A stretch of DNA of 64,000 nucleotides from positions 1 to 64,000 of the forward strand of contig NZ_BATP01000024.1 of the NCBI RefSeq assembly GCF_000739615.1, read 5' to 3'. The DNA comes from Haloferula sp. BvORR071 (GTDB lineage: Bacteria; Verrucomicrobiota; Verrucomicrobiia; Verrucomicrobiales; Akkermansiaceae). Positions 1 through 8,134 of the stretch are shown piece after piece. A program made the translations under genes and the position numbers. Position 1 is the stretch's first letter; each line of letters opens with the position of its first letter. Under the pieces are notes generated by a model. It did not search any database and was not told where the DNA came from. It worked only from the letters and a program-made list of their open reading frames with translations.

Positions 1-1
1 G

Positions 2-796
2 AAGGAAGAAGCCCCACCGTGGAACGCGGACGAAGAGGTGAACATGGAGGAGATCGAATCGATCGCCGCCGCCCTCGAATCCGGCGAACTCGGCCCCGAA
101 GCGGAGGAAGACGAACTGCCGCTTGAGGACGACAAGATCCCGGACCGCTACCCTTACATCGTCGTGCTGATCGACGAGCTTGCGGACCTGATGCAGACCG
201 CGCCGGCCGATGTGGAAATGTGCATCGCACGCATCGCCCAGAAGGCCCGTGCCGCCGGTATCCACCTGATCATCGCCACCCAGACGCCGCGCGCGGATGT
301 CGTCACCGGCATCATCAAGGCGAACATCCCTTCCCGCATCGCCTTCCAGGTTTCCTCGCAGCTAGACTCGCGAGTCATCCTCGACACCAAGGGCGCCGAC
401 AAGCTGGTCGGCAAGGGCGACATGCTCTACCTGCCGCCCGGCTCCGCCAAGCTGGAGCGCTCACAGGGTGCCTTCGTTTCGGACGAAGAGGTCGAGCGTC
501 TCGTCGATCACTGCGCCGCCCAGGCATCACCGAACTTCGAATCCGACATCGTCCGCTCGATCGATTCCGGTGGCGATGGCGATGACGACGAGGAAGAGAT
601 CTCCCCGGCCGACGAGGACTTGATCATGAAGTGCATCGACGTCGCCCGTCAGGAGCAGAAGTGCAGCACTTCACTCCTCCAGCGCCGCCTGCGCCTCGGC
701 TACACCCGCGCCGCCCGCATGGTGGACATCCTCGAAGCCCGCGGCGTCGTGGGCCCCGGCGATGGTGCCAAGCCGCGCGAGGTGTATTTGAAGTGA
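2..796 (+). CDS. ftsK: DNA translocase FtsK, C-terminal part (5' truncated by window)
   Basis: The frame is open from the first bases, so only the last 264 residues are present. FtsK is the hexameric, ATP-driven DNA pump at the division septum that clears chromosome termini and activates XerCD at dif. Seen here: Walker B (IVVLIDELADLM, about residues 53-64 of the fragment), the conserved motor stretch with ATQTPRADVVTG, IKANIPSRIAFQ and VILDTKGADKL, an acidic linker, and a C-terminal winged-helix gamma domain (about the last 65 residues, starting near DEDLIMKCID) that reads KOPS-type sequences. An acidic stretch before the Walker B motif (ELGPEAEEDELPLEDD) is the usual variable insert. Stop is TGA. 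The upstream motor and membrane domains lie outside the window. Confidence 0.95.
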   Translation, partial: KEEAPPWNADEEVNMEEIESIAAALESGELGPEAEEDELPLEDDKIPDRYPYIVVLIDELADLMQTAPADVEMCIARIAQKARAAGIHLIIATQTPRADVVTGIIKANIPSRIAFQVSSQLDSRVILDTKGADKLVGKGDMLYLPPGSAKLERSQGAFVSDEEVERLVDHCAAQASPNFESDIVRSIDSGGDGDDDEEEISPADEDLIMKCIDVARQEQKCSTSLLQRRLRLGYTRAARMVDILEARGVVGPGDGAKPREVYLK

Positions 797-810
797 GGGG
801 CCTCGCCATC

Positions 811-870
811 GTAGCAGAACCGCTGCCTCCCCAAGCGAATCACATGGTGGGGAGCTGAACATGATGCAAG
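811..870 (+). repeat. Degenerate GTAG-type REP-like element
   Basis: Positions 811-826 read GTAGCAGAACCGCTGC. The first 16 bases of the clearer element at 22894 are GTAGCGGAACGGCTGC, so 14 of 16 match. A second arm pair, CTCCCCA and TGGGGAG, follows with a 14-base loop. It lies in the gap between ftsK and the convergent lipoprotein gene, the usual place for REP sequences. The palindrome next to GTAG is damaged here, so this could be chance or a decayed copy. Confidence 0.35.
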
Positions 871-885
871 GCTTGGACCTTTCGG

Positions 886-1353
886 TCATTTCGATGGATA
901 TCCCTTGAGCGTCTCCTCCACTTCGCCAGTCGGCGGCAAGGTGGGGTCTGCCCGTCTCAAGCTGAGATAAGCGGCATCGAGCAAGGAGCGCGTCTCGTCG
1001 AACTCGGCCTTGGGTGGCGTGTGGTTCATCCAGAAGGAGTAGACGTGGACGGTCCTGATGCCTTTGAAGTCTTCTCGCGTTTCAACGGTGCCTCCGGTCG
1101 TGGCAGTGGAGAATGTGAACTGCTGGAAAGCAGGATCGTGTATGATGCCCTCGGGCAGCATCCAGGAGGATCGGGGAGGGACTTCGCGCTGCTTGACCTG
1201 CTGGACACCGGGGACGGATTTGAGGGCGCGGACGACAAGCGGTGCGTCCGGTAGCCGCGCCACGGTCACAGTGCGACTCGTGCCGTTAATGATATCGCAG
1301 GCGGTAAGAACGAGGGCACTAAACGTGCAGATGAGGACGGTTGGCAGCTTCAT
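886..1353 (-). CDS. Hypothetical lipoprotein
   Basis: 155 residues. The N-terminus is a lipoprotein signal (basic MKLP, hydrophobic core, lipobox LTAC with Cys about residue 19), so the mature protein should be lipid-anchored at the envelope. The remainder is a small mixed alpha/beta domain without a motif I recognise. It stands alone and convergent to ftsK. I see no close neighbour that suggests a role; the family is unknown to me. Confidence 0.7.
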   Translation of the reverse strand: MKLPTVLICTFSALVLTACDIINGTSRTVTVARLPDAPLVVRALKSVPGVQQVKQREVPPRSSWMLPEGIIHDPAFQQFTFSTATTGGTVETREDFKGIRTVHVYSFWMNHTPPKAEFDETRSLLDAAYLSLRRADPTLPPTGEVEETLKGYPSK

Positions 1354-1650
1354 TCGTTCTTATTGGCAGAATTCGAATCTCTCGGTGTGAGGCCAAGGAT
1401 CTGGCTCCAGCGGGACCTCAGTTGCCTGCATCGGCTTGTTTGTCCTCACTTGGGAAAATTTGCTACGCCTCTCGCAAAAGCAGCACAAGCCTAAATGCTT
1501 CTTTTCTAGCATTTGATTTTCGTGAGAGGGTCCTTGGCTTGGCGCGTGACCGGAGCTGCCTTGCTTTTGCTGGCAGCGGTCCTCACCCCATATGCTCCAC
1601 CGTATCTTGCCCCACCCCCACCTTCATGTTTATCCTCCCTCTCTCAAGCC
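1354..1650. other. Intergenic region, divergent lipoprotein/AlkB-like genes
   Basis: About 300 bases without a supported gene, noticeably AT-richer than the flanks. It contains a short inverted repeat AAATGC/GCATTT (about 1493-1514) followed by GATTTTC, which may be a weak terminator or operator. It must carry promoters for the two divergent genes, but no convincing -35/-10 pair stands out. The AlkB-like frame is open upstream to 1513, but the extra 46 codons look non-conserved. Confidence 0.4.
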
Positions 1651-2211
1651 ATGACAACCGAGCCCGAAGCCAGCCTCGATCCCCACTTCCTGAGCCCCGC
1701 CGATGCCAGTGCTCTTTTCGAGGCGCTGCTCCGCGAGGTCCAATGGGATGAGCGGATGAAGGCGCGCAAGACCGCCTGCTTCGGGCAGACCTACGACGAC
1801 TCGGGCGTGGACTATCAGCTCGTGCCGATGCACCCGCTGCTGCTGCTGCTTTGTGAAGCGATCTCTTCGCGACTCGGCTTCATGCCGACGAACTGCCTGC
1901 TGAACTACTATGAGACCGGCCGCTCCTCGATGGGCTTCCATTCGGACGCGACCCACAATCTCGCGGCGGGAACCGGCGTGGCCATCCTCTCCATCGGGGC
2001 GGAGCGCTGCCTCAGCTTCCGCAGCAAGGCGGCCCCCGAGATCGCGGTGGACTATCCCCTGCCCCACGGCTCGCTCTTCTACATGAGCCAGGCCACGCAG
2101 GACCACTGGCTCCACGCGGTGAAGAAGACCGAGACCGACGACAGCAGGATCAGCCTGACCTTCCGGCATATCCTGACGCCGGAGGAACTGGCGCTGAAGC
2201 TTGCACCATGA
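1651..2211 (+). CDS. AlkB-like 2-oxoglutarate/Fe(II) dioxygenase
   Basis: 186 residues from ATG 1651, which leaves a typical short N-terminus. AlkB-family enzymes oxidatively demethylate alkylated nucleic-acid bases, using Fe(II), 2-oxoglutarate and O2. Visible residues: the iron ligands H-x-D in GFHSDATHN and a later His in HWLHAV, the NYYETGRSSMGFHSD core, and the 2-oxoglutarate/Fe signature R-x5-R in RISLTFRHI near the C-terminus. YDDSGVDYQ and the PMHP region resemble the nucleotide-recognition lid of short bacterial AlkB homologues. It overlaps the next gene by ATGA, so the two are translationally coupled. Substrate (DNA, RNA or protein) cannot be told from sequence. Confidence 0.85.
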   Translation: MTTEPEASLDPHFLSPADASALFEALLREVQWDERMKARKTACFGQTYDDSGVDYQLVPMHPLLLLLCEAISSRLGFMPTNCLLNYYETGRSSMGFHSDATHNLAAGTGVAILSIGAERCLSFRSKAAPEIAVDYPLPHGSLFYMSQATQDHWLHAVKKTETDDSRISLTFRHILTPEELALKLAP

Positions 2212-2558
2212 GCACGATCCCGAACCGCGTTCATCTCCTAACAGTCCAAGACCCGCTCTGGCTGCCGCAAGCCTCCATGCTCGTCGTTCAGTCCGTCTTC
2301 CCCCACGCGGATCGAAACTGGCACAACCGCGACGAGAGGGTCTGGGTCATCACCCCGGATGGCCGGGAGTTAGAGGCTACCGCCCACATCCAGATCACCC
2401 ATCTCAACATCCGCGATCCGGACGTATCCATCGAAATGCGGTGGCCGGTGACCATGTGGCTAACGGATCGCTCGGCCGAAGAGGTCCCGAACGGCAGCCG
2501 GATCGAATGCGCCCCGGAAATGCGCCGGGCACTTCTGGGGCCGGAGACGGAAGGATAG
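2208..2558 (+). CDS. Hypothetical protein coupled to AlkB-like gene
   Basis: 116 residues. The ATG overlaps the stop of the AlkB-like gene (ATGA), so it is probably co-translated. There is no signal peptide or membrane segment. The composition (Trp-rich, with RVWVITPDGRELEATAHIQ) suggests a small beta-rich cytosolic domain. I do not recognise the family. Coupling suggests a helper or regulator of the repair enzyme, but this is inference from position only. Confidence 0.65.
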   Translation: MSTIPNRVHLLTVQDPLWLPQASMLVVQSVFPHADRNWHNRDERVWVITPDGRELEATAHIQITHLNIRDPDVSIEMRWPVTMWLTDRSAEEVPNGSRIECAPEMRRALLGPETEG

Positions 2559-2669
2559 GCGGGAGAGAAAAACCCCATCCCCTGCGTCATTTCCCGTATC
2601 GTTTCTTGCTGGCCCTTGCGCAAATCGCTCGCTTTGTTGCGTAGGAATCCGACTTCACCCACCGCGCCC

Positions 2670-4523
2670 GTGCTCGAACTTCAGGACGTTTGCTTCACCA
2701 TCAAGAAAGACGGCGAGTCGATCAATCTCGTCGATCTGGTCAACATCAAGGTCCCCCGCGGTCACTTCATGGCCATTGTCGGCCCCTCCGGCTGCGGCAA
2801 GACCACCCTGCTCAAGACCATCGCCGGCCTGAATCCCGAGTCCGCCGGCGGCCTGTTCTGGGAGGGCCGGAACCTCTCGGTCGACGGTGACCTCGATCCT
2901 TCGGACATCGGCTACGTCCCACAGTTCTCGATCGCCTACGATCCGCTGACCGTGGACGAATCGGTCGAGGCCGCCACCAAGCTGCGGGTCAAGGTCCGCG
3001 ACAATGAGGAGCTGGACCAGCGGATCGACCGGGTGCTGGAGGAGAGCGGCCTCGCCTCGATCGCTGACCGCCAGGTGAAAGTTCTCTCCGGCGGCCAGAA
3101 GCGCCGCCTCGGCCTGGCCATGGAGCTGGTCTCCGACCCCAAGCTGCTGCTCTGCGACGAAGTCACCAGCGGTCTCGACCCGCGCTCGGAACGCGAAATC
3201 GTCCGCCTGCTGCATGACCTGTCCCGCCGCGAAGGCCGGATCGTCCTGTCCGTAACCCACTCGCTGGCCCACCTGGAGCTCTACGATTCCATCCTGGTGA
3301 TGCACGAGGGCCGGGTGGCCTATCACGGCCCGCCGGATCAGGTGACCCACTACTTTTCCGTCCACGATACTGAGGAAGTCTATCCGAAGCTCGCCACCCA
3401 GACCTCCGAGCGCTGGCAGAGCTCGTGGATGAAGCACCGCGATCCCTACTACACCAAGCTGGATAAGGTCCGGAAAAAGCTGATCGACTCCGGGGCCCTG
3501 CACCTGCCGCCGGAAGCAGCCAAACCCGAGCCCGCGCCCGTCAAAGTCCCCGACCCCGCCTCCCCGATAGCCACCGCCCCGGTGGAAGAGGCACGGCCAC
3601 TAAGCACCCCGGCACCGAGCGAGCCAGAGACGGGGACCAAGGCGGAGGAGGAGAAGGTCCGCACACCGGGCTTCTTCACCCAGTTCATGACCCTGCTCTC
3701 GCGGCGCTGGCGGATCTTCTTCCGCGACCGCGGCCAGGTCTTCCTGCAGCTTGCGATCCTAGTCTGCTTCCCGGTGCTGGTCACCCTCTTCTCGGCAAAC
3801 GCGAACAAGCCGATCGCCAGCCTCTCGGACACCCGGGTGACGGACGTGATGGCGGACGCCAAGGAACAGCAGAGCGTGAAGAAGGACCAGGTCCTCGTCG
3901 GTTCCTCGGTCTCCGGGATCATCATGTTCCAGGTGATCTTGCTCTCGCTGATGGGCTCGAACAACGCCGCCCGCGAAATCGCCGGGGAGCGCCAGATCTT
4001 CGAGAAGGAAAAGTTCGGGGGACTCAGGCCCACCGCCTATCTAAGCAGTAAAGTCGCCTTCCTCGCCTGCCTGGTGCTGGCCCAGTCGCTATGGATGGCG
4101 GTCTTCGTCAATTTGTTCGCGCCCTTCCGTGGCGGGACCGGGGGCTTCGAGAGCCACATTGTCTTCCTGCTGCTGATCAATGGCGGCATGACCGCCATCT
4201 GCCTGGGGATTTCCGCGCTTATGCGGACTGCCGAGCAGGCTTCCCTGCTCTCGATCTATCTGGTCGGCTTCCAGCTTCCCCTCTCCGGTGCCGTGCTCGC
4301 GCTGCCGGACAACGTGGAAGCCGTCACCCAGAAGTTCATCTCCGCCTACTGGGCCTGGTCCGGCAGCGTCAAGGCGCTGGATGAGAAGACCTTGAGCGCC
4401 GTCACTTCGGTCATCGATACCGGCCTGGCGGAACGTTCGGAGTGTCTCTACATGCTAGGCTTCCACGTGGCCGCCGGATTGATCGCCGCATGGATCGGGG
4501 CGCGCCGCCACCAGTGGGACTAA
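2670..4523 (+). CDS. ABCG-type ABC transporter, ATPase fused to ABC-2 permease
   Basis: A half-transporter with the ATPase first and the membrane domain last, the order of the White/ABCG family. Counting from GTG 2670 (617 residues): Walker A GPSGCGKTT (about 38-46), signature LSGGQKRR (about 139-146), Walker B LLLCDEVTSGLDP (about 159-171) and H-loop SVTHS. Then comes a Pro/Ala/Glu-rich linker (about 278-330), and the last 270 residues hold about six hydrophobic segments of an ABC-2 permease, including the amphipathic stretch ending in EKEKFGGLRPTAY. The frame extends upstream to a TTG at 2616, but VLELQDVCFTI is the natural start of such ATPases. It resembles the C-terminal two thirds of the FHA-ABC protein at 55714. 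The substrate is unknown. Confidence 0.85.
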   Translation: MLELQDVCFTIKKDGESINLVDLVNIKVPRGHFMAIVGPSGCGKTTLLKTIAGLNPESAGGLFWEGRNLSVDGDLDPSDIGYVPQFSIAYDPLTVDESVEAATKLRVKVRDNEELDQRIDRVLEESGLASIADRQVKVLSGGQKRRLGLAMELVSDPKLLLCDEVTSGLDPRSEREIVRLLHDLSRREGRIVLSVTHSLAHLELYDSILVMHEGRVAYHGPPDQVTHYFSVHDTEEVYPKLATQTSERWQSSWMKHRDPYYTKLDKVRKKLIDSGALHLPPEAAKPEPAPVKVPDPASPIATAPVEEARPLSTPAPSEPETGTKAEEEKVRTPGFFTQFMTLLSRRWRIFFRDRGQVFLQLAILVCFPVLVTLFSANANKPIASLSDTRVTDVMADAKEQQSVKKDQVLVGSSVSGIIMFQVILLSLMGSNNAAREIAGERQIFEKEKFGGLRPTAYLSSKVAFLACLVLAQSLWMAVFVNLFAPFRGGTGGFESHIVFLLLINGGMTAICLGISALMRTAEQASLLSIYLVGFQLPLSGAVLALPDNVEAVTQKFISAYWAWSGSVKALDEKTLSAVTSVIDTGLAERSECLYMLGFHVAAGLIAAWIGARRHQWD

Positions 4524-4624
4524 CCACCAAGAAAAAGGCGTGTAACCTCTCGAATTTCGTGGAAACTTGCACTCGCCCCGGACGTTTTAACCGCAATCTC
4601 ACGCCCTAGCTCTGCTCATATCTT

Positions 4625-5032
4625 ATGGCTCGTCGTGCCAGTTCTGGAATCAGCCCCGCTTTGCTCATCGGGATCGCCGTCTTCGTGGCCGTCGCCTTCT
4701 TTGGCGGCAGGGCCTTCATGGGCAAGAAGAAGGAGTCCTTCGCCGGCACCAGCACGATGGACGTGAAGGACTTCCTGGATAACGGCAACTCGCTGCGCGA
4801 CAACGAGTACGTCATCGAGGGCGTGGTGGATGAAAAGTACACCCGCGACTGGAGCCCGAATCAAGTGGTGAGCCTGGAAATCAAGGGCTCGGGTGAATTT
4901 CCCGACTACGTGGGCGTCGAAATCCCGCCCGAATTCCTCAAGGTCAACATCGAGCGCAAACAGCGCTACGCCATCAAAGTCAAAGTCCGGCAAGGCGGAA
5001 TCCCCGTCGCAACCGGTATCAACCGCCTCTGA
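4625..5032 (+). CDS. Small single-pass membrane protein, unknown function
   Basis: 135 residues. A basic N-terminus (MARRASSGIS) and a hydrophobic segment about residues 12-31 are followed by a KKK stop-transfer, then a soluble beta-rich domain of about 100 residues with many alternating charged and hydrophobic positions (EYVIEGVVDEKY, VSLEIKG, RYAIKVKVRQGG). The pattern is reminiscent of an OB-fold like that of CcmE, but the CcmE haem-binding His is not evident and I do not assign it. It precedes the large secreted protein at 5047 by 14 bases, so the two are probably co-transcribed. Confidence 0.7.
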   Translation: MARRASSGISPALLIGIAVFVAVAFFGGRAFMGKKKESFAGTSTMDVKDFLDNGNSLRDNEYVIEGVVDEKYTRDWSPNQVVSLEIKGSGEFPDYVGVEIPPEFLKVNIERKQRYAIKVKVRQGGIPVATGINRL

Positions 5033-5046
5033 GCACCGCACCCGCC

Positions 5047-7110
5047 ATGAGAACTCTCGTTTCCCTAGCCCTCCTCGCCGGTGCCGTGATCGTTCCGGCG
5101 CAGTCCCAAGTCCTGCAGCCGGAAGCCCGCGATCGGGTGACCGACAATTCCGGCCAGAACAACACCGGGGGCAATACCGACCCCAACAACCAGACCACCG
5201 GTGGCGGCCAGCAGCAGCCGAAGCAGAACAACTCGGCCTTTGGCAGCGAGCTGCCTTTTTTCGATCCCTCCGGTGAGACCGTCTCTTGGAACGGCCATAC
5301 CTGGGCCGCGACTGACAATCGCTTGGTCGCCGCACGCTTCGAGCGCTACCTGAACGAGCCGGAAGACAATTCCGAGGCCGCGCGGGAATACCGCGAGACC
5401 ATCTCCCAGATTCTCGAGCAGGTCTCCCCGCATCATCCGGGAGGTCCGGACTTCGCCGGTGGCGTGCGCCTGCTCCCCCGCGCCTCCACCTTCCCCGCGG
5501 ATGCCAAGCTCTGCGACTCACTCTCCCAAGCGATCTACACCGCGGTCCTCGCCAAGAAGGACGTGAAGGCCACCGCCGCGCTCAACGCTGCGATGGATGA
5601 TGAGAAGAAGCGGATCATCCGCAACGGCGACACACTCGCCAAAGGCACCCGCAATGGGGAACGGCGCACCGTGAGCAGTGGCGGCGGAAACAATAACAAC
5701 AACAATCAGAACAACCAGAATAACAATAACAACAACCAGAACAATAGGAACAACAATAACAACCAAGGCGGCGGCCCGACTGAAGACAGCACCACCACCG
5801 GGACCGGGACCGACTCGCTCGAATACCGCGACTACGAGAGGCGCATCGAGGAGATCGACGGCATCAAGAAGGAGAACCAAGCGAAGGGCGAGATCCAGAT
5901 CTTCCAGGCCAAGGTCCAGTACCAGGCACTGATGATGCAATTCTTCGTGCAGCGCCGCTTTGAGCACGTGCTGATGGCCTCGCGCTTCTACAACCAGATT
6001 TTCAAGGACGGGGACAGCAAGCTGCACATCGACAAGAAGTCCGACATGTCCAAGCTCTTCAGCGAGAGCCTTGGCACCAGCCCCACCGTCTCCGCCCTCG
6101 ACTCGCTCGCCAGTGAGGCCATCCGCGACGTCGACCAAGGCGTTGAGGCCTTCAAGTTCCTGCTGGAAAAGAAGGAATACCAGAGCGCCGCCAAGCGCCT
6201 GAGCGAATCCTACATGGCCGGCGAGTTCATGCCCTCGATCCGCACCCTGCCGCGCGATGACAAGCGCAAGGTCCTCGAGTTCGTGCGCGAGTCCTACAAG
6301 CTGCTCGCCGCGCTGGACGTGAAGGACTACGGCACCGCCAAGGACCTGACCGAGAAGCTCAAGAAGAGCTCCGGTGACTTTGACCCGACCAAGGCTGAGG
6401 CCGCCATCGCGACCTTCACACGGGTCAGCAACATGCACATCGATGCTGCCAAGCTGGCGGCCTCCAAGGGTGACCACGAAAAGGCCAGCACCGAGATCCA
6501 GAAGGCCATGGAAGTGTGGCCGCAGAATCCGAAGCTCGCCGAATTCGACAAGCTGGTGGAAACCGGCAGCGGCATGGCCGTGGCCAAGAACGACTTCGAC
6601 CGCCTCGTCAGCGAGGGCAACTACCGCGAGATCGTGAAGCGCCAGTACGAGCTGGCCCCCGCCATCAATGGCGACAAGGACCGCGAGGAAGCCTTCAAGC
6701 AGATCGTCACCAATATCATGAAGATCGAGCAGGCCATTGCGAAGGCCTCCGAGTTCACCAAGGCCGGCCAGAAGCCCGCCGCTTGGGAGCAGCTCGCCGT
6801 GCTGCGCAAGGAATTCCCGGACGATCCGATCCTGGGCCGCAAGCTTGAAGATCTTGCCCCTGACGTCTCCGCATTCACCCAAGCTCTCAAGAAGGCCCGC
6901 GAGTTCGAGGATCGCAAGGACAAGCAAGTCGGCTCCGCGCTCTCTTGGTACCTCAAGGCCCGAGCCATCTATCCGAAGAGCGAGTTGGCCGAGGAAGGGA
7001 TCGAGCGCATGCTCAATGAAATCCTCCCCGGCGGCGGGAAGTCCGATAGCAACCGCGAAGCCAAGTCCTCCAGCAAGAAGGCCTCGGCAGACTCGAAGGA
7101 TTTCGAGTGA
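5047..7110 (+). CDS. Large secreted protein with Asn-rich linker, unknown function
   Basis: 687 residues. A Sec signal peptide (MRTLVSLALLAGAVIVPAQSQ) is followed by a Asn/Gln/Gly-rich segment (about 30-65), a globular part (about 75-205), a second almost pure Asn/Gln run encoded at 5689-5763 (about residues 215-240), and a long helical C-terminal half (about 260-660). That half is rich in Lys, Glu and Ala and looks like solenoid or TPR-like helices (for example KASTEIQKAMEVWPQNPKLAEF). The C-terminus is Ser/Lys-rich. TPR-like periodicity suggests a periplasmic scaffold. It is followed by a clear terminator, so it ends the unit that begins at 4625. Not assigned to a named family. Confidence 0.8.
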   Translation: MRTLVSLALLAGAVIVPAQSQVLQPEARDRVTDNSGQNNTGGNTDPNNQTTGGGQQQPKQNNSAFGSELPFFDPSGETVSWNGHTWAATDNRLVAARFERYLNEPEDNSEAAREYRETISQILEQVSPHHPGGPDFAGGVRLLPRASTFPADAKLCDSLSQAIYTAVLAKKDVKATAALNAAMDDEKKRIIRNGDTLAKGTRNGERRTVSSGGGNNNNNNQNNQNNNNNNQNNRNNNNNQGGGPTEDSTTTGTGTDSLEYRDYERRIEEIDGIKKENQAKGEIQIFQAKVQYQALMMQFFVQRRFEHVLMASRFYNQIFKDGDSKLHIDKKSDMSKLFSESLGTSPTVSALDSLASEAIRDVDQGVEAFKFLLEKKEYQSAAKRLSESYMAGEFMPSIRTLPRDDKRKVLEFVRESYKLLAALDVKDYGTAKDLTEKLKKSSGDFDPTKAEAAIATFTRVSNMHIDAAKLAASKGDHEKASTEIQKAMEVWPQNPKLAEFDKLVETGSGMAVAKNDFDRLVSEGNYREIVKRQYELAPAINGDKDREEAFKQIVTNIMKIEQAIAKASEFTKAGQKPAAWEQLAVLRKEFPDDPILGRKLEDLAPDVSAFTQALKKAREFEDRKDKQVGSALSWYLKARAIYPKSELAEEGIERMLNEILPGGGKSDSNREAKSSSKKASADSKDFE

Positions 7111-7159
7111 TCCTGTTAGGACCGCGGCGCTGAAAGCCGCCGGTTAATTTCAATCAAGG

Positions 7160-7191
7160 AAGGGCGCGGATCACGCGCCCTTTCTCTTTTT
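7160..7191 (+). terminator. Rho-independent terminator
   Basis: Stem AAGGGCGCG (7160-7168) and CGCGCCCTT (7174-7182) with a five-base loop GATCA, followed by TCTCTTTTT. It lies 50 bases after the stop of the 687-residue gene. Confidence 0.85.
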
Positions 7192-7323
7192 AGAAAGCGT
7201 CCTTTCCTGGGAGCGCGGAGGCACCTGCCCCGCAGAACGGTCCCCAACGACACGCCTCTTCTCCCGGCACGCAATCGCCGTCCCAAGCTCGACTCACCCA
7301 CACTCACCGGCTCCTCTTCCCCC

Positions 7324-7905
7324 ATGGAAGAACTGCCGCCTCCCGCCTTCTGGCATTCCCGCGGCTATCTCCCCCATTTCGATGGACCCGGCCAGCTGCA
7401 AGCTCTCACCTTCCGCCTCGCGGATAGCGTCCCCAGCAAAGTCCTGGCCTCTTGGAGGGCCGAACTCGGCTTAGTCACCGGAGATAACCCCACTCTCCGC
7501 AGACGAATCGCGACCTATGAAGATTCGGGGCACGGCAGCTGTTTGCTCCGCTTCGAAGCAAACGCGGCAATCGTGGCGTCCTGCCTTCTACGGGCGGATG
7601 GCCAGCGTTACCGCCTCCTTGAGTGGTGCATCATGCCGAATCATGTGCATGCTCTGATCGAGCCCTTGGATGGCATCCGGCTCGGGAATATTGTGAGGAC
7701 TTGGAAGACCTACAGCGCACGGGAAATCAATCGTCGGCATCAGCGCTCGGGAGCACTTTGGGAAGCGGAGTATCATGACCGCTACATCCGGGATCAAACC
7801 CACTATGAAGCAGCGAAAGCCTACATTCGGGAGAACCCGGTGAAAGCCGGTCTGTGTGGAGTTGCGGGAGAGTGGCGTTGGAGCAGCACCTTTGAGTCAG
7901 GTTAA
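7324..7905 (+). CDS. REP-associated tyrosine transposase (RAYT, IS200-like Y1 family)
   Basis: 193 residues. RAYTs are single-copy HUH nucleases related to IS200/IS605 TnpA that bind and cleave REP palindromes. Visible: the HUH pair in CIMPNHVHALIEP (about residues 102-114) and, after an alpha helix, Tyr residues in EYHDRYIRD (about 150-157), which holds the catalytic Tyr. Downstream is the conserved EAAKAYIRENPVKAGL helix. The N-terminal WHSRGYLPHFDGPG and TFRLADS match the usual entry strand of this subfamily. It is not flanked by terminal repeats of its own, but an imperfect palindrome lies about 100 bases after the stop, as expected for a RAYT-REP pair. It appears intact. Confidence 0.9.
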   Translation: MEELPPPAFWHSRGYLPHFDGPGQLQALTFRLADSVPSKVLASWRAELGLVTGDNPTLRRRIATYEDSGHGSCLLRFEANAAIVASCLLRADGQRYRLLEWCIMPNHVHALIEPLDGIRLGNIVRTWKTYSAREINRRHQRSGALWEAEYHDRYIRDQTHYEAAKAYIRENPVKAGLCGVAGEWRWSSTFESG

Positions 7906-8007
7906 TATCCTTGGGAGGAGAGCGCTATTAGGGACCACTCTGCGGGGCTGCTGGCTTGTATGTTGCAGCGCCATCCAAAACAACGGCCAGCCGCGGGCTG
8001 CCACATG

Positions 8008-8050
8008 GCGGCACGCACGGTGGGTTGATCCCCACACCGTGACGCTCCGC
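8008..8050. repeat. Imperfect palindrome beside the RAYT gene (candidate REP)
   Basis: GCGG-CACG-CACGGT on the left pairs with ACCGTG-ACGCT-CCGC on the right around GGGTTGATCCCC. The outer and inner arms pair, with a few mismatches between. It starts about 100 bases downstream of the transposase stop. The rest of the 229-base gap (7906-8134) shows no gene. Confidence 0.5.
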
Positions 8051-8134
8051 GAGCGCAGTCGTGGCCCTAACCGGAAGTCGTTGGGAGATCCGCCGTTAGA
8101 GCCACTTCCTCCGCACACCGTCTGCACGGACGGA

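Noticed and set aside
5518-6927. Long minus-strand frame opposite the 687-residue secreted protein
   Set aside because: Leu/Gly/Val-rich shadow of a high-GC gene with no motif. The plus strand has a signal peptide and a terminator.
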